From NCBI GenBank assembly GCA_947383005.1, contig CANDBT010000014.1, positions 35,984 through 99,983 of the forward strand: DNA of 64,000 bases. The letters run 5' to 3'. The position numbers and the translations under genes are program-made. Below, piece after piece: positions 25,279 through 33,453 of this stretch (its first letter is position 1; each line of letters opens with the position of its first letter). This DNA comes from an uncultured bacterium (GTDB taxonomy: Bacteria > Bacillota > Clostridia > Lachnospirales > Lachnospiraceae). Below the pieces are notes generated by a model. That model was given only the letters and a program-made list of their open reading frames with translations. It made no database searches and was not told where the DNA came from.

Positions 25279-26538
25279 TTACATTAATCCGGGAATCAGC
25301 ATCGGTACATACAAAATCAGGAAAAACACTAAAATCAATCCCAACAAATATGGCACTACTGCTTTCGCAATTTTCTCAATCGGCAATCCTGTAATCCCCG
25401 AAGCGACAAAAAGATTAATTGCCACCGGCGGCGTAATCATACCAATGGCAATGCCTACTACGAACACGATGCCAAAATGAACAAGACTGATGCCCATCGC
25501 ATTAACCAAAGGCAAAAAGACCGGGGTAAGAATAATAATTGCCGAAGAAGTTTCCATAAATACACCGGCAATCAAAATAATCACGGCAATCAGCAACATG
25601 ATAATGTAAGGATTGCTAGAGACACTTAATACGGAACTGGAAATTGCTTCCGGTATTTTCCAGTTGGCCAGCACCCAGCCAAAAGGACCGCTGCAGGATA
25701 TAATAATCATAATGACGGCTGAAGTTTTCGCGCTGCCTTTCATTATATTAAATAATTCTTTGGGTCCCATATCCCGGTACACGAAAACCGATACTAAAAT
25801 AGCATAAATCACAGCTACATCTGCTGCCTCGGAGGGAGTAAAATATCCGGAAAAAATCCCGCCAAGGATGATCAGCGGCATCAAAATCCCCCAAATTGCT
25901 TTGGCGAAAGTTTTTGCCACATTTTTGATAGAAAAAGCGGCTCCTTTTGGATAATTCTGTTTATGTGCCTCAAATAAAGAAATGGCAATCAAAATCGCCC
26001 CCATCAATATCCCTGGCAAAAAACCGTTCTTAAACAGAGTATTAACACTTTGTTCGGCAATCACCGCATAAAGAACCATTGGAACTGAAGGCGGAATAAC
26101 TACGCCAATTGTCCCGGCAGCAGCAATCAATGCTGCAGATTTCGCTTCATCGTAACCTCTCTTTTTCAGTTCCGGAATTAATGTCGCACCTACTGCGGCA
26201 GTTGTCGCCGCACCGGAGCCGGAAATCGCCGCAAAAAACATGCCGGCCAAAACCGATACAATTGACAAACCGCCTTTAATCATTCCCAGCAACGCTTCCG
26301 CAAATTCCACCAATACCTTGGAAACCTTACCTTTGGCCATTAAATCGCCGGCAAAAATGAAAAACGGCACCGCAATCAGCGAAAACGAATCCGTAGCCGC
26401 AAACATCCGCTGCACCACCATTAACAGGGGTACTCCGCCCTTTGCCATGACTGCTACGGAGGACAGCACAATCGAAAAAGCTACAGGAACCCCCAACAGA
26501 AGCATGACAATAAAAGTAATAAACAACAACGCTGCCAT
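25279..26538 (-). CDS. dctM: TRAP transporter large permease DctM
   Basis: A 419-residue membrane protein of the TRAP large-subunit family with about 12 hydrophobic segments, opening FITFIVMLLLGVPVAFSIVLSS. Family blocks include PFFIFAGDLMAKGKVS, AISGSGAATTAAVGATLIPELKKRGYDEAKSAALIAAAGTIGVVIPPSVPMVLYAV and FMETSSAIIILTPVFLP. It moves a carboxylate with Na+ together with DctQ and DctP. The start at MAALLFIT, behind GGAAGGAGG, is 2 bases from the DctQ stop. Third gene of the T-box-led operon. Confidence 0.93.
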   Translation of the reverse strand: MAALLFITFIVMLLLGVPVAFSIVLSSVAVMAKGGVPLLMVVQRMFAATDSFSLIAVPFFIFAGDLMAKGKVSKVLVEFAEALLGMIKGGLSIVSVLAGMFFAAISGSGAATTAAVGATLIPELKKRGYDEAKSAALIAAAGTIGVVIPPSVPMVLYAVIAEQSVNTLFKNGFLPGILMGAILIAISLFEAHKQNYPKGAAFSIKNVAKTFAKAIWGILMPLIILGGIFSGYFTPSEAADVAVIYAILVSVFVYRDMGPKELFNIMKGSAKTSAVIMIIISCSGPFGWVLANWKIPEAISSSVLSVSSNPYIIMLLIAVIILIAGVFMETSSAIIILTPVFLPLVNAMGISLVHFGIVFVVGIAIGMITPPVAINLFVASGITGLPIEKIAKAVVPYLLGLILVFFLILYVPMLIPGLM

Positions 26539-26539
26539 G

Positions 26540-27037
26540 TTATGCTTCCCTCCTTCCAAACAGATGCACAAAACTCTGAATTACCGCATCCAGTGCGTGA
26601 AGAGCCATAATTCCACAGCCAATAGGAATACAGGTATAGATATAGCGCATTGGCAAACGCATGGCTGGCGAAAGCTGTTTTCCCTGTCTTCCAAAATACT
26701 GAATGCCATAATATACAATCAACACAAACAAAAAGCCGCAAAGCCCATGAATGATAATCCTCAGCATATCCTTTGCCTTACCAGGAAGACTATCCTGGAC
26801 GACGGAAATGGAAATATGGCCAGCATGCTTATATACACAACCAGCTCCCAACATTGTGCTCCAGATCAGCAAATACCGGGTCGCTTCCTCACTCCAGGCC
26901 AATGAAGTAAAAAAAATCCGGCAAATAATCTGCGCACCAGTGATAATCACCATCGCACCCAGCATAAATACGATTGCAGCTTCCATGACCTTATCCAATA
27001 TATCACTGAATTTATGAATACCATGAATAATAACCAA
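26540..27037 (-). CDS. dctQ: TRAP transporter small permease DctQ
   Basis: A 165-residue protein with four membrane helices, the usual DctQ layout (MEAAIVFMLGAMVIITGAQIICRI..., SEEATRYLLIWSTMLGAG, HISISVVQDSLPGKAKD..., then two more helices). Start codon TTG, 10 bases after GAAAGGGG. Stop is 2 bases before the DctM start, implying coupling. Works with DctM and the binding protein encoded upstream. Confidence 0.9.
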   Translation of the reverse strand: MVIIHGIHKFSDILDKVMEAAIVFMLGAMVIITGAQIICRIFFTSLAWSEEATRYLLIWSTMLGAGCVYKHAGHISISVVQDSLPGKAKDMLRIIIHGLCGFLFVLIVYYGIQYFGRQGKQLSPAMRLPMRYIYTCIPIGCGIMALHALDAVIQSFVHLFGRREA

Positions 27038-27160
27038 AATTGGATTCCCCTTTCGTAAATCGTCCTTAAATTTTCATGCTCCCGCAATCCGAAAACGCCT
27101 CAAATCCATTCGCTTTTCTGCGAAAAACGACTGCTCTTCGGTGTGATTGCCCCGCACTTT

Positions 27161-27215
27161 GCGCTCCTGCTTTGCTTCTCCTGCTTTGCTTCTCCTGCTT
27201 TTCTTCTCCGCTTTG
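27161..27215. repeat. Short tandem repeat in the dctP-dctQ spacer
   Basis: The 14-base unit CTTCTCCTGCTTTG occurs about two and a half times in direct array, giving a strongly skewed pyrimidine tract. No reading frame is supported; role unknown. Confidence 0.5.
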
Positions 27216-27250
27216 ATCGGCGCTGGGCAGGCATATCCGTCCATGACTTA

Positions 27251-27286
27251 CCCCATGGCCAATCACTTTGCCGATTAACCATGGGG
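27251..27286 (-). terminator. Intercistronic hairpin after dctP
   Basis: Perfect CCCCATGG/CCATGGGG stem 12 bases past the dctP stop, without a T-run. Such hairpins usually protect or partly terminate binding-protein messages so that the binding protein exceeds the permease. Confidence 0.55.
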
Positions 27287-27298
27287 CAATACCATTAT

Positions 27299-28399
27299 TT
27301 ATTGCATTTTCGCAATCACATCCTGGATTCTGGACACATAATCACTGTATTCGCTATACTGCTCATACACTGGCTGTACAGCCTCTTTGAACGACGCCAA
27401 ATCCGGTTCCTCGATTACTTCCATTCCATTATCTTTCAAAGCCTGAAGCTGGTCGCTTTCCTGCTCCGCCACCCATGCACGCTCATACTCCGCTGCCTCC
27501 TGCGCGGCATCCAGGAAAATTTGCTGTGTATCGGCATCCAGACTATCAAACAGGGAAGAACTCATCGTGATAATTGCTGTTGAATAGGAATGACGATCCA
27601 ACGTCACATATTTCTGAGACTCCCACAAACTATAAGAATAAATGACATTGATCGGATTTTCTTGTCCCTGGACGGTCCCCTGCTGAAGTGCGGTTAAAGC
27701 ATCAGCCCATGCCATAGGCGTGGCATTAACCCCCATCGCCTGAAAACTGGCAGTGTAAACGTCATTTTCCATAATGCGGATGGTCATTCCCTCTAAATCT
27801 GCCGCGCTTTCAATTGGCTTTACACTGTTGGTCAAATTACGGAAACCACGTTCTGCATAAGCCAGACCTTTAAGTCCGGATTCCTCCAAAGTATCCAAAA
27901 GTTCACGGCCGATTTCGCCGTCCAGCACGGCATAAGCCTCTTCATTGCTGGCAAACAGATAAGGCATATCCAACACACCCATATCGGAAGAGAAATTGAT
28001 AAACGGGCCGCTGGTGATAATTCCCATATCCAGAGTGCCAATCTGCATGCTTTCCAGCATATCACGCTCTCCTCCCAAAGTACCATTAGGATAAATCTCA
28101 ATGGCATACGCATTATTGGTACGCTCGGCAATCAGCTCGGCAAACTTTTCCGCCGCTACCTGGAAGCTGTCCTGCTCGTTGACAGTAGTCCCCAGTTTGA
28201 ATACCGTGGCGCCTTCCGGAGCCGCCTGCGTACCCTCGCCTGATTCCTCATTTGCCGCATCCGCTCCTGCGGCTGTTGTCCCTGCTGTTTCTGCAGATGT
28301 TGTTCCTGTACTTTGGCTGTCAGAAGAACCGCATCCGGTCATACCTAAAGCCAGCGCCGCCGATAATGCCAGCGCCACAATTTTTGTACTCTTTTTCAT
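27299..28399 (-). CDS. dctP: TRAP transporter substrate-binding lipoprotein DctP
   Basis: A 366-residue binding protein. Lipoprotein signal IVALALSAALALGMTGC, then an Ala/Thr/Glu-rich linker to residue 60. The DctP domain begins TVFKLGTTVNEQDSFQVAAEKFAELIAERTNN and includes GGERDMLESMQIGTLDMGIITSGP, NLTNSVKPIESAADLEGMTIRIMEN and the signature MAWADALTALQQGTVQGQENP. The conserved Arg of IRIMEN binds the ligand carboxylate in this family. Transcribed from a T-box leader, which suggests that the cargo relates to an amino acid. Confidence 0.92.
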   Translation of the reverse strand: MKKSTKIVALALSAALALGMTGCGSSDSQSTGTTSAETAGTTAAGADAANEESGEGTQAAPEGATVFKLGTTVNEQDSFQVAAEKFAELIAERTNNAYAIEIYPNGTLGGERDMLESMQIGTLDMGIITSGPFINFSSDMGVLDMPYLFASNEEAYAVLDGEIGRELLDTLEESGLKGLAYAERGFRNLTNSVKPIESAADLEGMTIRIMENDVYTASFQAMGVNATPMAWADALTALQQGTVQGQENPINVIYSYSLWESQKYVTLDRHSYSTAIITMSSSLFDSLDADTQQIFLDAAQEAAEYERAWVAEQESDQLQALKDNGMEVIEEPDLASFKEAVQPVYEQYSEYSDYVSRIQDVIAKMQ

Positions 28400-28477
28400 A
28401 ATTATCCATCCTCCTAAATGATAAATAATAATCTATTGTCATCTGTCATGGTAAAATAACAGAAATGACCTTCTCCT

Positions 28478-28824
28478 GCAAAACAAAAACAGCCCTTGTC
28501 CCAAGAGACAAAAGCTGAATTCTTCTGCGGTACCACTCTTATTGCTGCCATCATGACAGCCTCTCATTCCCGTCAGCCACAATAATGGCCTAACAGGCGG
28601 TGCAGTAACGGACACCTGCCGATCCAACCTACACAAACAACATTCGTCACTCTTCAGCCGGACTGCTCAAAGGCGATTTTCCCGAAAACCCAGCCACTGT
28701 GTTACACCACCCCACAGCTCTCTGCAGACCTCGTAATCGGTACTCTTCCTTATCAACACATTTCTCTGTGAAATTCTGCTAACTCTTCCGTCAACCACTC
28801 GAACGATTCAAACGGCCGGAAATT
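28478..28824 (-). promoter_or_regulatory. T-box leader controlling the TRAP transporter operon
   Basis: The minus strand carries the T-box core AAGAGTGGTACCGCA (28526-28540), the AG-bulge motif AGAGAGC (near 28720), the AGTA element in GAAGAGTACC (near 28740) and a GCCTTTGAGCAG segment (near 28668). An intrinsic terminator follows (28478-28516). These are the parts of a tRNA-sensing T-box. The triplet after CTGAA (GAG, near 28650) is one specifier candidate, but the fold was not computed. Uncharged tRNA should favour read-through into dctP. Confidence 0.85.
28481..28516 (-). terminator. T-box terminator hairpin
   Basis: Stem AGCTTTTGTCTC/GGGACAAGGGCT followed by GTTTTTGTTTTG; the competing structure to the T-box antiterminator. 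Confidence 0.8.
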
Positions 28825-28830
28825 ATTGTT

Positions 28831-28859
28831 ATCATAACTCTGTCAAAATCATTTGTCAA
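28831..28859 (-). promoter_or_regulatory. Promoter of the T-box/TRAP operon
   Basis: Minus-strand TTGACA, 17-base spacer, TATGAT; near-consensus and correctly placed about 90 bases before stem I. Confidence 0.85.
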
Positions 28860-28893
28860 TAGAGAGTTTTATTTGCAAGCCAAAACATATGGC

Positions 28894-29049
28894 AAATCAG
28901 TTACTGCTCACGGAGGCGCATCTTCTTGCCCGGCTACGCCGGACAAGAAGCATCGGGCGTCCGCCCGATGGGGAAAACCGGGTAAAAACAGGCTTACAAG
29001 CAAGCTTGACGCCTGTTTTTACCCGGTTTTCCCCGCCCTGTGAACTGTT
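28894..29049. mobile_element. R2 long element P2
   Basis: Same architecture as P1 in the opposite orientation: a diverged left end (GTTACTGCTCACGG), CTTCTTGCCCGGC/GCCGGACAAGAAG, CATCGGGCG/CGCCCGATG, then perfect 24-bp arms (28970-28993 and 29011-29034) around the loop TTACAAGCAAGCTTGAC, and the right end TGAACTGTTAC. The arm sequence is unrelated to that of P1. No target duplication is visible. It ends 4 bases past the stop of the lipoprotein gene. Confidence 0.8.
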
Positions 29050-29053
29050 ACCG

Positions 29054-29587
29054 TTAAATAATCAATTCTCTTAAGCGGTGAATAAAATCCTCCCACCCGT
29101 CAGGATAATGAGTCGCGCCATATTCGCGATAATATCCTTTATCATAATCAACAGAAAAATCGAATAATTCAATCATAGTGCAGTAATTGTCGGTTTCCGG
29201 CCAATACGGATTTCCCTCATAAACGGTCAGCGCATATTCAGAAATCAGAGTATTTAACTGCTCAACTTGTGTATCATCCAAATAATATGTTTCCGTTCTC
29301 TGGCGGGGAATCCAAACAGAAACGACAGCATCTTCCAGATCAATCGTGTACCGATCGGCGTCATGGGGACTGATTTGCTCAAACCTGTTTTCAATAACCG
29401 CTCTTGTCACTGAAGGCGCCTTGCGCAGCTCTTCTAATTTTTCCCGTTCCGAATCAGATTCACTCTCTGCCCGGCCCGCTTCCTCTCCTGTCATCTCGGA
29501 AGCGCTCAAAGGAGGATTTTCTTTCTTCCCGCAGGCCGTCAAAACCAGAATCATAACTGCCATACCGATTAGAATACTCTTTTTCAT
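29054..29587 (-). CDS. Small lipoprotein of unknown function
   Basis: 177 residues. Lipoprotein signal MKKSILIGMAVMILVLTACG, then a charged Glu/Ser linker (about 25-58), then a domain of about 115 residues with aromatic-rich strands (VVSVWIPRQRTETYYLDD, CTMIELFDFSVDYDKGYYREYGATHYPDGW). I do not recognise the family. The gene lies 14 bases after glucose-6-phosphate isomerase but has only a poor ribosome site (CCTGG), so it may depend on read-through. Its 3' end abuts an R2 element. Confidence 0.7.
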   Translation of the reverse strand: MKKSILIGMAVMILVLTACGKKENPPLSASEMTGEEAGRAESESDSEREKLEELRKAPSVTRAVIENRFEQISPHDADRYTIDLEDAVVSVWIPRQRTETYYLDDTQVEQLNTLISEYALTVYEGNPYWPETDNYCTMIELFDFSVDYDKGYYREYGATHYPDGWEDFIHRLRELII

Positions 29588-29601
29588 TTATGTTACCAGG
29601 C

Positions 29602-31182
29602 TTAAATATTAAGCAAATCACTAAACACTTTTAATGCCCCATCCGTCTCATGAGCCAATACCCGTTTGGCCAGCACCTTCCCCAACTGCACGCCTTCCTG
29701 GTCGAAGCTGTTCACATTCCATACAAATCCCTGGAACATCACTTTATTTTCAAAATGTGATAAAAGCGCCCCCAGTGTCCGGGGATTTAACTGCTCTCCA
29801 ATGATGATACTTGACGGACGTCCGCCTTCAAAATTCTTATTTTTGTTTTCATCCGCTTTACCACAGGCAAAAGCAATAATCTGGGCTGCTACATTAGCAC
29901 ACAATTTCTGCTGGCTGGTACTGTCCTGTATCACAACATCCGTACCAATCTGGTTATTTTTAAAACCAATAAACTGTAACGGTACAATCGATGTCCCCTG
30001 ATGAAGCAATTGATAGAAAGAATGCTGTCCATTAGTTCCTGGTTCGCCAAAAATCACCGGGCCTGTCTGATAATTTACCGGCTCACCGAAACGGTTCACC
30101 GACTTGCCGTTGGACTCCATATCCAACTGCTGCAAATGAGCCGGAAAACGGCTAAGCGCCTGAGAATAAGGAAGAACCGCCGTGCACAGATATCCCAGCA
30201 CATTGCGCTCATAAACACCAATCAACGCATCCAGCATAGCCGGATTTTTCATCATATCTTTATTTTTAGCCAGCTTATCCTCTTCAGCCGCCCCATCCAA
30301 AAACTGTGCGAACACTTCCGGCCCAAAAGCCAGCGACAATACCACGCCGCCCACAGCCGAACTGGATGAATAACGTCCGCCAATATAATCATCCATAAAG
30401 AAAGCAGCCAAATAATCGTCACTTTGGGCCAGCGGAGATGTCTCACTGGTAACTGCCACCATATGTCTGGAAGCATCCAGCCCCGCATTCTTTAAAGCAT
30501 CCTTGACAAACGACTCGTTCGTCAAAGTCTCAAGGGTTGTCCCGGATTTAGATACCAGGATAAAAAGGGTATGAGCCACATCAATAGAATTCAGGACTGC
30601 CGCCGCATCATCCGGATCCACATTGCTGATGAATTTCGCTTCCATTTTGAGGGTTCCCTGCTTTTTCGCCCAATTCTCAAGAGCCAGGTAAATCGCCCGC
30701 GGCCCTAAATCGCTGCCGCCGATACCAATCTGGACAACCGTGGTAAATTTCTCGCCTGCCGCATTGGCAATCTCGCCATTATGCACTTTATTGGCAAAAT
30801 CTGCCGCCTTTTTCTGCACTCCCGTATAAAAATCACGCTTGTCAACGCCATCCGCCACAACCGCTTCCCCTAACTGCCCTCGGGTCAAATGATGGAGTAC
30901 AAGGCGCTTCTCACCGGTATTGATCACCTCGCCATTATAAAGGGCTTCGAACTTGTCCACAAGCTGGGCTTCTTCCGCCAGCTTGGCCAGATTTGCCAAT
31001 ATCGCATCATCAACCTGTTTGGCCGCATAATGGTAAGCCAGCCCTTCAGCCATGGGAACATGGTAATTTTTTACACGTTCTGCACCGTTCTCCCCGGCCA
31101 TTACCTGAGCCAAGTCCACCTGCTTTACCTTTGAAAGCTCCTGAAATGAGGCAAGCGTATCCATATTGTTCCAATTGATCAT
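29602..31182 (-). CDS. pgi: Glucose-6-phosphate isomerase
   Basis: A 526-residue phosphoglucose isomerase interconverting glucose-6-P and fructose-6-P in glycolysis. Signature blocks: VVQIGIGGSDLGPRAIYLALENW, LVSKSGTTLETLTNE, GGRYSSSSAVGGVVLSLAFG and GTNGQHSFYQLLHQGTSIVPLQFIGF. It belongs to the longer SIS-domain form rather than the roughly 450-residue type common in Bacilli. The start follows AAGGAGGATACGGTT, and a near-consensus promoter lies at 31221-31249. Confidence 0.95.
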   Translation of the reverse strand: MINWNNMDTLASFQELSKVKQVDLAQVMAGENGAERVKNYHVPMAEGLAYHYAAKQVDDAILANLAKLAEEAQLVDKFEALYNGEVINTGEKRLVLHHLTRGQLGEAVVADGVDKRDFYTGVQKKAADFANKVHNGEIANAAGEKFTTVVQIGIGGSDLGPRAIYLALENWAKKQGTLKMEAKFISNVDPDDAAAVLNSIDVAHTLFILVSKSGTTLETLTNESFVKDALKNAGLDASRHMVAVTSETSPLAQSDDYLAAFFMDDYIGGRYSSSSAVGGVVLSLAFGPEVFAQFLDGAAEEDKLAKNKDMMKNPAMLDALIGVYERNVLGYLCTAVLPYSQALSRFPAHLQQLDMESNGKSVNRFGEPVNYQTGPVIFGEPGTNGQHSFYQLLHQGTSIVPLQFIGFKNNQIGTDVVIQDSTSQQKLCANVAAQIIAFACGKADENKNKNFEGGRPSSIIIGEQLNPRTLGALLSHFENKVMFQGFVWNVNSFDQEGVQLGKVLAKRVLAHETDGALKVFSDLLNI

Positions 31183-31220
31183 AACCGTATCCTCCTTGAT
31201 CTGATATAATAGCTAAAACA

Positions 31221-31249
31221 ATTATACTCTCTATCCGGCTTTTATTCAA
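31221..31249 (-). promoter_or_regulatory. Promoter of pgi
   Basis: Minus-strand TTGAAT, 17-base spacer, TATAAT, about 40 bases before the start codon. Confidence 0.8.
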
Positions 31250-31250
31250 G

Positions 31251-31274
31251 CACTTGCCCATCTGAACCGTTACA
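31251..31274. repeat. R2 half-copy (one end only)
   Basis: CTTGCCCATCTGAACCGTTAC matches the right end of R2 elements; no left end is present. Probably a deletion remnant upstream of the pgi promoter. Confidence 0.5.
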
Positions 31275-31306
31275 AATTTTACGCGTCTTTATGCAAAGGG
31301 CGCCCC

Positions 31307-31526
31307 CTAATATTCATCAATTTCTTGCTGCCTATACAACTCCTTTTTTTCACCACGATCATTATTTTCAGTTGACAGGCTTAAAACTTCCATCACAAAA
31401 TGTGGAATATCTAAAAACACGTTGCCCTTCCTTGCTTTTATATGGCAATTTATAGACACATCGGGAATAACTGTTTTGCCACTGAATTCCCTGAGCGTTT
31501 CTAATCTTATTCTCTCTGTACCCGCT
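31307..31526 (-). pseudogene. Uma2 family (DUF820) gene fragment
   Basis: Without a start codon the frame reads IRLETLREFSGKTVIPDVS, INCHIKARKGNVFLDIPHFV and MEVLSLSTENNDRGEKKELY, then RQQEIDEY and stop. The order P-D-V-S, then (D/E)xxxxx-EVLSxST, then K-x2-LY, matches the Uma2 nuclease-like fold. The part after EY, normally W-I-V-D, is missing and the N-terminal third is gone. A decayed fragment next to the direct repeat at 31524. Confidence 0.6.
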
Positions 31527-31554
31527 CCGTCTGCCGCGATGGTGGCCGGAGTTT
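31524..31554. repeat. Left direct repeat flanking the toxin-antitoxin module
   Basis: 31 bases beginning GCTCCGTCTGCCG and ending GGTGGCCGGAGTTT; 28 of 31 match the copy at 33144-33174 in the same orientation. Each copy can form a CTCCGGC/GCCGGAG hairpin (imperfect here). Confidence 0.75.
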
Positions 31555-31644
31555 CATCTTAGGCTCATTTAATGCACTAATTGATACAATTTTTCTCGAC
31601 AGATGAACCCACTTTGTGTATCATATTCTTAGAGGTAATACTTT

Positions 31645-32055
31645 ATGAATCCAAACTACAACCAGAATTATACACGGGAAGAAATTGATACTGTTCTTGA
31701 AAAGATAAAGTCCTGTGTTGAAAAAAATAGATATACCATCTCCCTGAATGAAAACCGCCAGGAGAACATAGACTTTATTAATGAGTACAATATCCGAAGT
31801 GATAAGCAAAAATCTATATTGTTGCAAATTGAGACAAACGACTTCTGCCATTCGCTTCAGAACACAAAAATCGGATATGAATACGAAGTTCTCTATGTGT
31901 TTGTCCCTCAAGTACAGCTCTTCAATGCCGAAGGCGGGGAAGAAACTGTTGACATATATATTAAATTCAATGTAATTGACCTTCCATCAGGAAGCAGAGC
32001 TGTCGTTATATCATTTCATAAAAGGAATAAACCCATCGATTACCTGTTTCGATAA
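31645..32055 (+). CDS. MqsR-like type II toxin (predicted)
   Basis: 136 residues. The C-terminal half (NDFCHSLQNTKIGYEYEVLYVFVP..., VDIYIKFNVID, AVVISFHKR) has the strand order of MqsR, whose end reads ESDFYKSM...QDVYRP...VYLKITVI...VLIVSFKEK. MqsR is a RelE-fold mRNA interferase. The N-terminus is an extended helical segment. It is followed after 26 bases by an antitoxin with an MqsA-like zinc finger and a Panacea domain, the toxin-first order also seen for mqsRA. Toxicity is inferred from this pairing. Confidence 0.65.
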   Translation: MNPNYNQNYTREEIDTVLEKIKSCVEKNRYTISLNENRQENIDFINEYNIRSDKQKSILLQIETNDFCHSLQNTKIGYEYEVLYVFVPQVQLFNAEGGEETVDIYIKFNVIDLPSGSRAVVISFHKRNKPIDYLFR

Positions 32056-32081
32056 TGGTGGGTAGAAAGGAGGAGCTACAG

Positions 32082-33077
32082 ATGAATACAAAGAAAGTAT
32101 TTTGTGAAAAGTGCAGAAACGATGTGGATTACGTTGTTGCAACTACACCGATGACTGGTTCCATCAGGGAAAAAGAATATTCCTATATTGGGAAGGAAGC
32201 CCATTGCGCTGAATGTGGTTCCCATATTTATGTTGCAGAAATCTCAGACGCAAACCTGCGTGCTCTGTACGATGTATATCGGCAGAATAACGGGATCATT
32301 GCCCTTGATCAGATCCGGGAAATTCCCGTGAAATATGCTATTGGGAAAAGACCTCTTTCTCTCCTCCTTGGATGGGGAGAACAAACCTTCTCCCGGTACT
32401 ACGACGGAGATATGCCTACAAAACAATATTCAGACATTCTTGTCCGAATCTACAATGAGCCTTTGTTTTATTCTGAACTGCTCGAATCAAATAAAAGGCA
32501 ACTGAAATCAGCTCTCGCTTATGAAAAAAGCCGCCGTGCTGTTGATGCATTGCTCTCTCCTGATGTGCCGACAAACAGCAAAATCAGCCTTGTCATCCAA
32601 TACTTGCTGAACCAGTGCGAAGATATCACTCCACTCGCCCTGCAGAAGGCTCTCTATTATATTCAGGGCTTTTACTATGCCTTCTATCAGGCATTTCTCT
32701 TTACAGAGGACTGTCAGGCATGGGTACATGGTCCGGTCTACAAGGACATATACTTCCGCTATAAAGATTATCGATTTGATCCCATTGAAAAGCCAGAGGA
32801 CTTTGACTCGAATGTGTTCTCTTCCGGAGAGAAAGCCATCTATGACAGCGTCATAGATAATTTGTGCTGCTACAGTGGAAAGGTGCTTGAACGTTTCACC
32901 CACAACGAGGCTCCGTGGCTTACCACTCGAGGGGATCTTCCTATCACAGCTCCGTCTGATCGTATAATTGATAAAGAACTCATTGGAAACTATTTCAGCA
33001 CGGTGAAGGCAAAGTATAACATGCTCAGTCCCGACGACATCAGAGAGTATGCACAGGCTATGTTCTTTCGTAAATAA
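32082..33077 (+). CDS. MqsA-like zinc-finger/HTH antitoxin with Panacea (DUF4065) domain
   Basis: 331 residues in three parts. (1) A zinc finger, CEKCRNDVDY...CAECGSHIY (about 5-50), as in MqsA. (2) A Cro/XRE-type helix-turn-helix around LSLLLGWGEQTFSRYYDGDMPTKQYSDILVRI (about 95-130). (3) A DUF4065/SocA 'Panacea' domain (about 165-325) with LVIQYLLNQCEDITPLALQKALYYIQGFYYAF and AWVHGPVYKDIYFRYKDY. Panacea domains neutralise diverse toxins. The start is the ATG 8 bases after AAAGGAGG. A clear terminator follows. Confidence 0.87.
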   Translation: MNTKKVFCEKCRNDVDYVVATTPMTGSIREKEYSYIGKEAHCAECGSHIYVAEISDANLRALYDVYRQNNGIIALDQIREIPVKYAIGKRPLSLLLGWGEQTFSRYYDGDMPTKQYSDILVRIYNEPLFYSELLESNKRQLKSALAYEKSRRAVDALLSPDVPTNSKISLVIQYLLNQCEDITPLALQKALYYIQGFYYAFYQAFLFTEDCQAWVHGPVYKDIYFRYKDYRFDPIEKPEDFDSNVFSSGEKAIYDSVIDNLCCYSGKVLERFTHNEAPWLTTRGDLPITAPSDRIIDKELIGNYFSTVKAKYNMLSPDDIREYAQAMFFRK

Positions 33078-33109
33078 ACGCGCTTAAATCTCTATGTCTG
33101 TTTTTCATT

Positions 33110-33140
33110 GAGCATCTGCTATTGTGGATGCTCTTTTTTT
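33110..33140 (+). terminator. Terminator of the toxin-antitoxin operon
   Basis: GAGCATC/GATGCTC stem, 10-base loop, then seven T's; 30 bases past the antitoxin stop. Confidence 0.85.
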
Positions 33141-33143
33141 GTT

Positions 33144-33174
33144 GCTCCGGCTGCCGTAATGGTGGCCGGAGTTT
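33144..33174. repeat. Right direct repeat flanking the toxin-antitoxin module
   Basis: Matches 31524-31554 at 28 of 31 positions. Here the CTCCGGC/GCCGGAG stem is perfect and is followed by a T-run. Confidence 0.75.
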
Positions 33175-33230
33175 TTTCAAAAAAATCTCATTTTCAAGGA
33201 CAGTATTATTTGAGATCTTCTTATGCCTGC

Positions 33231-33420
33231 TCAGCTTGCGCCGTCTGTATAAAGGGCATCTATAGTGTCCAGCAGGCCGGCAAGATGATAGTTTAAGCTT
33301 CCGCACCAGACAAATGTATACCTGTTTGCGTTCACTTCTATCTTGGTTCCATCGATATAGAGCTCTTTGAGCGTAATGAGCCCTTCCTTTTGCAGCGACG
33401 CAATTTTATAAGGTTTTCCA
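33231..33420 (-). pseudogene. IS1182-family transposase fragment
   Basis: The frame reads PYKIASLQKEGLITLKELYI then DGTKIEVNANRYTFVWCGSL, then a divergent tail ending DALYTDGAS and stop. FxDGTKIEANANKYTFVW is the hallmark of IS1182-type DDE transposases. Only about 40 informative codons survive, so it is an inactive remnant. Confidence 0.7.
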
Positions 33421-33453
33421 GGGGTATTGTTACAAATATGCTACACTTGAACT

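Noticed and set aside
27161-27215. CRISPR-like array in the dctP-dctQ spacer
   Set aside because: The repeats are 14 bases in direct tandem without spacers; no cas gene is present. No CRISPR array was seen anywhere in the window.
28640-28660. Firm reading of the T-box specifier as Glu (GAG)
   Set aside because: The triplet after CTGAA fits, but without a computed stem I fold neighbouring triplets cannot be excluded.
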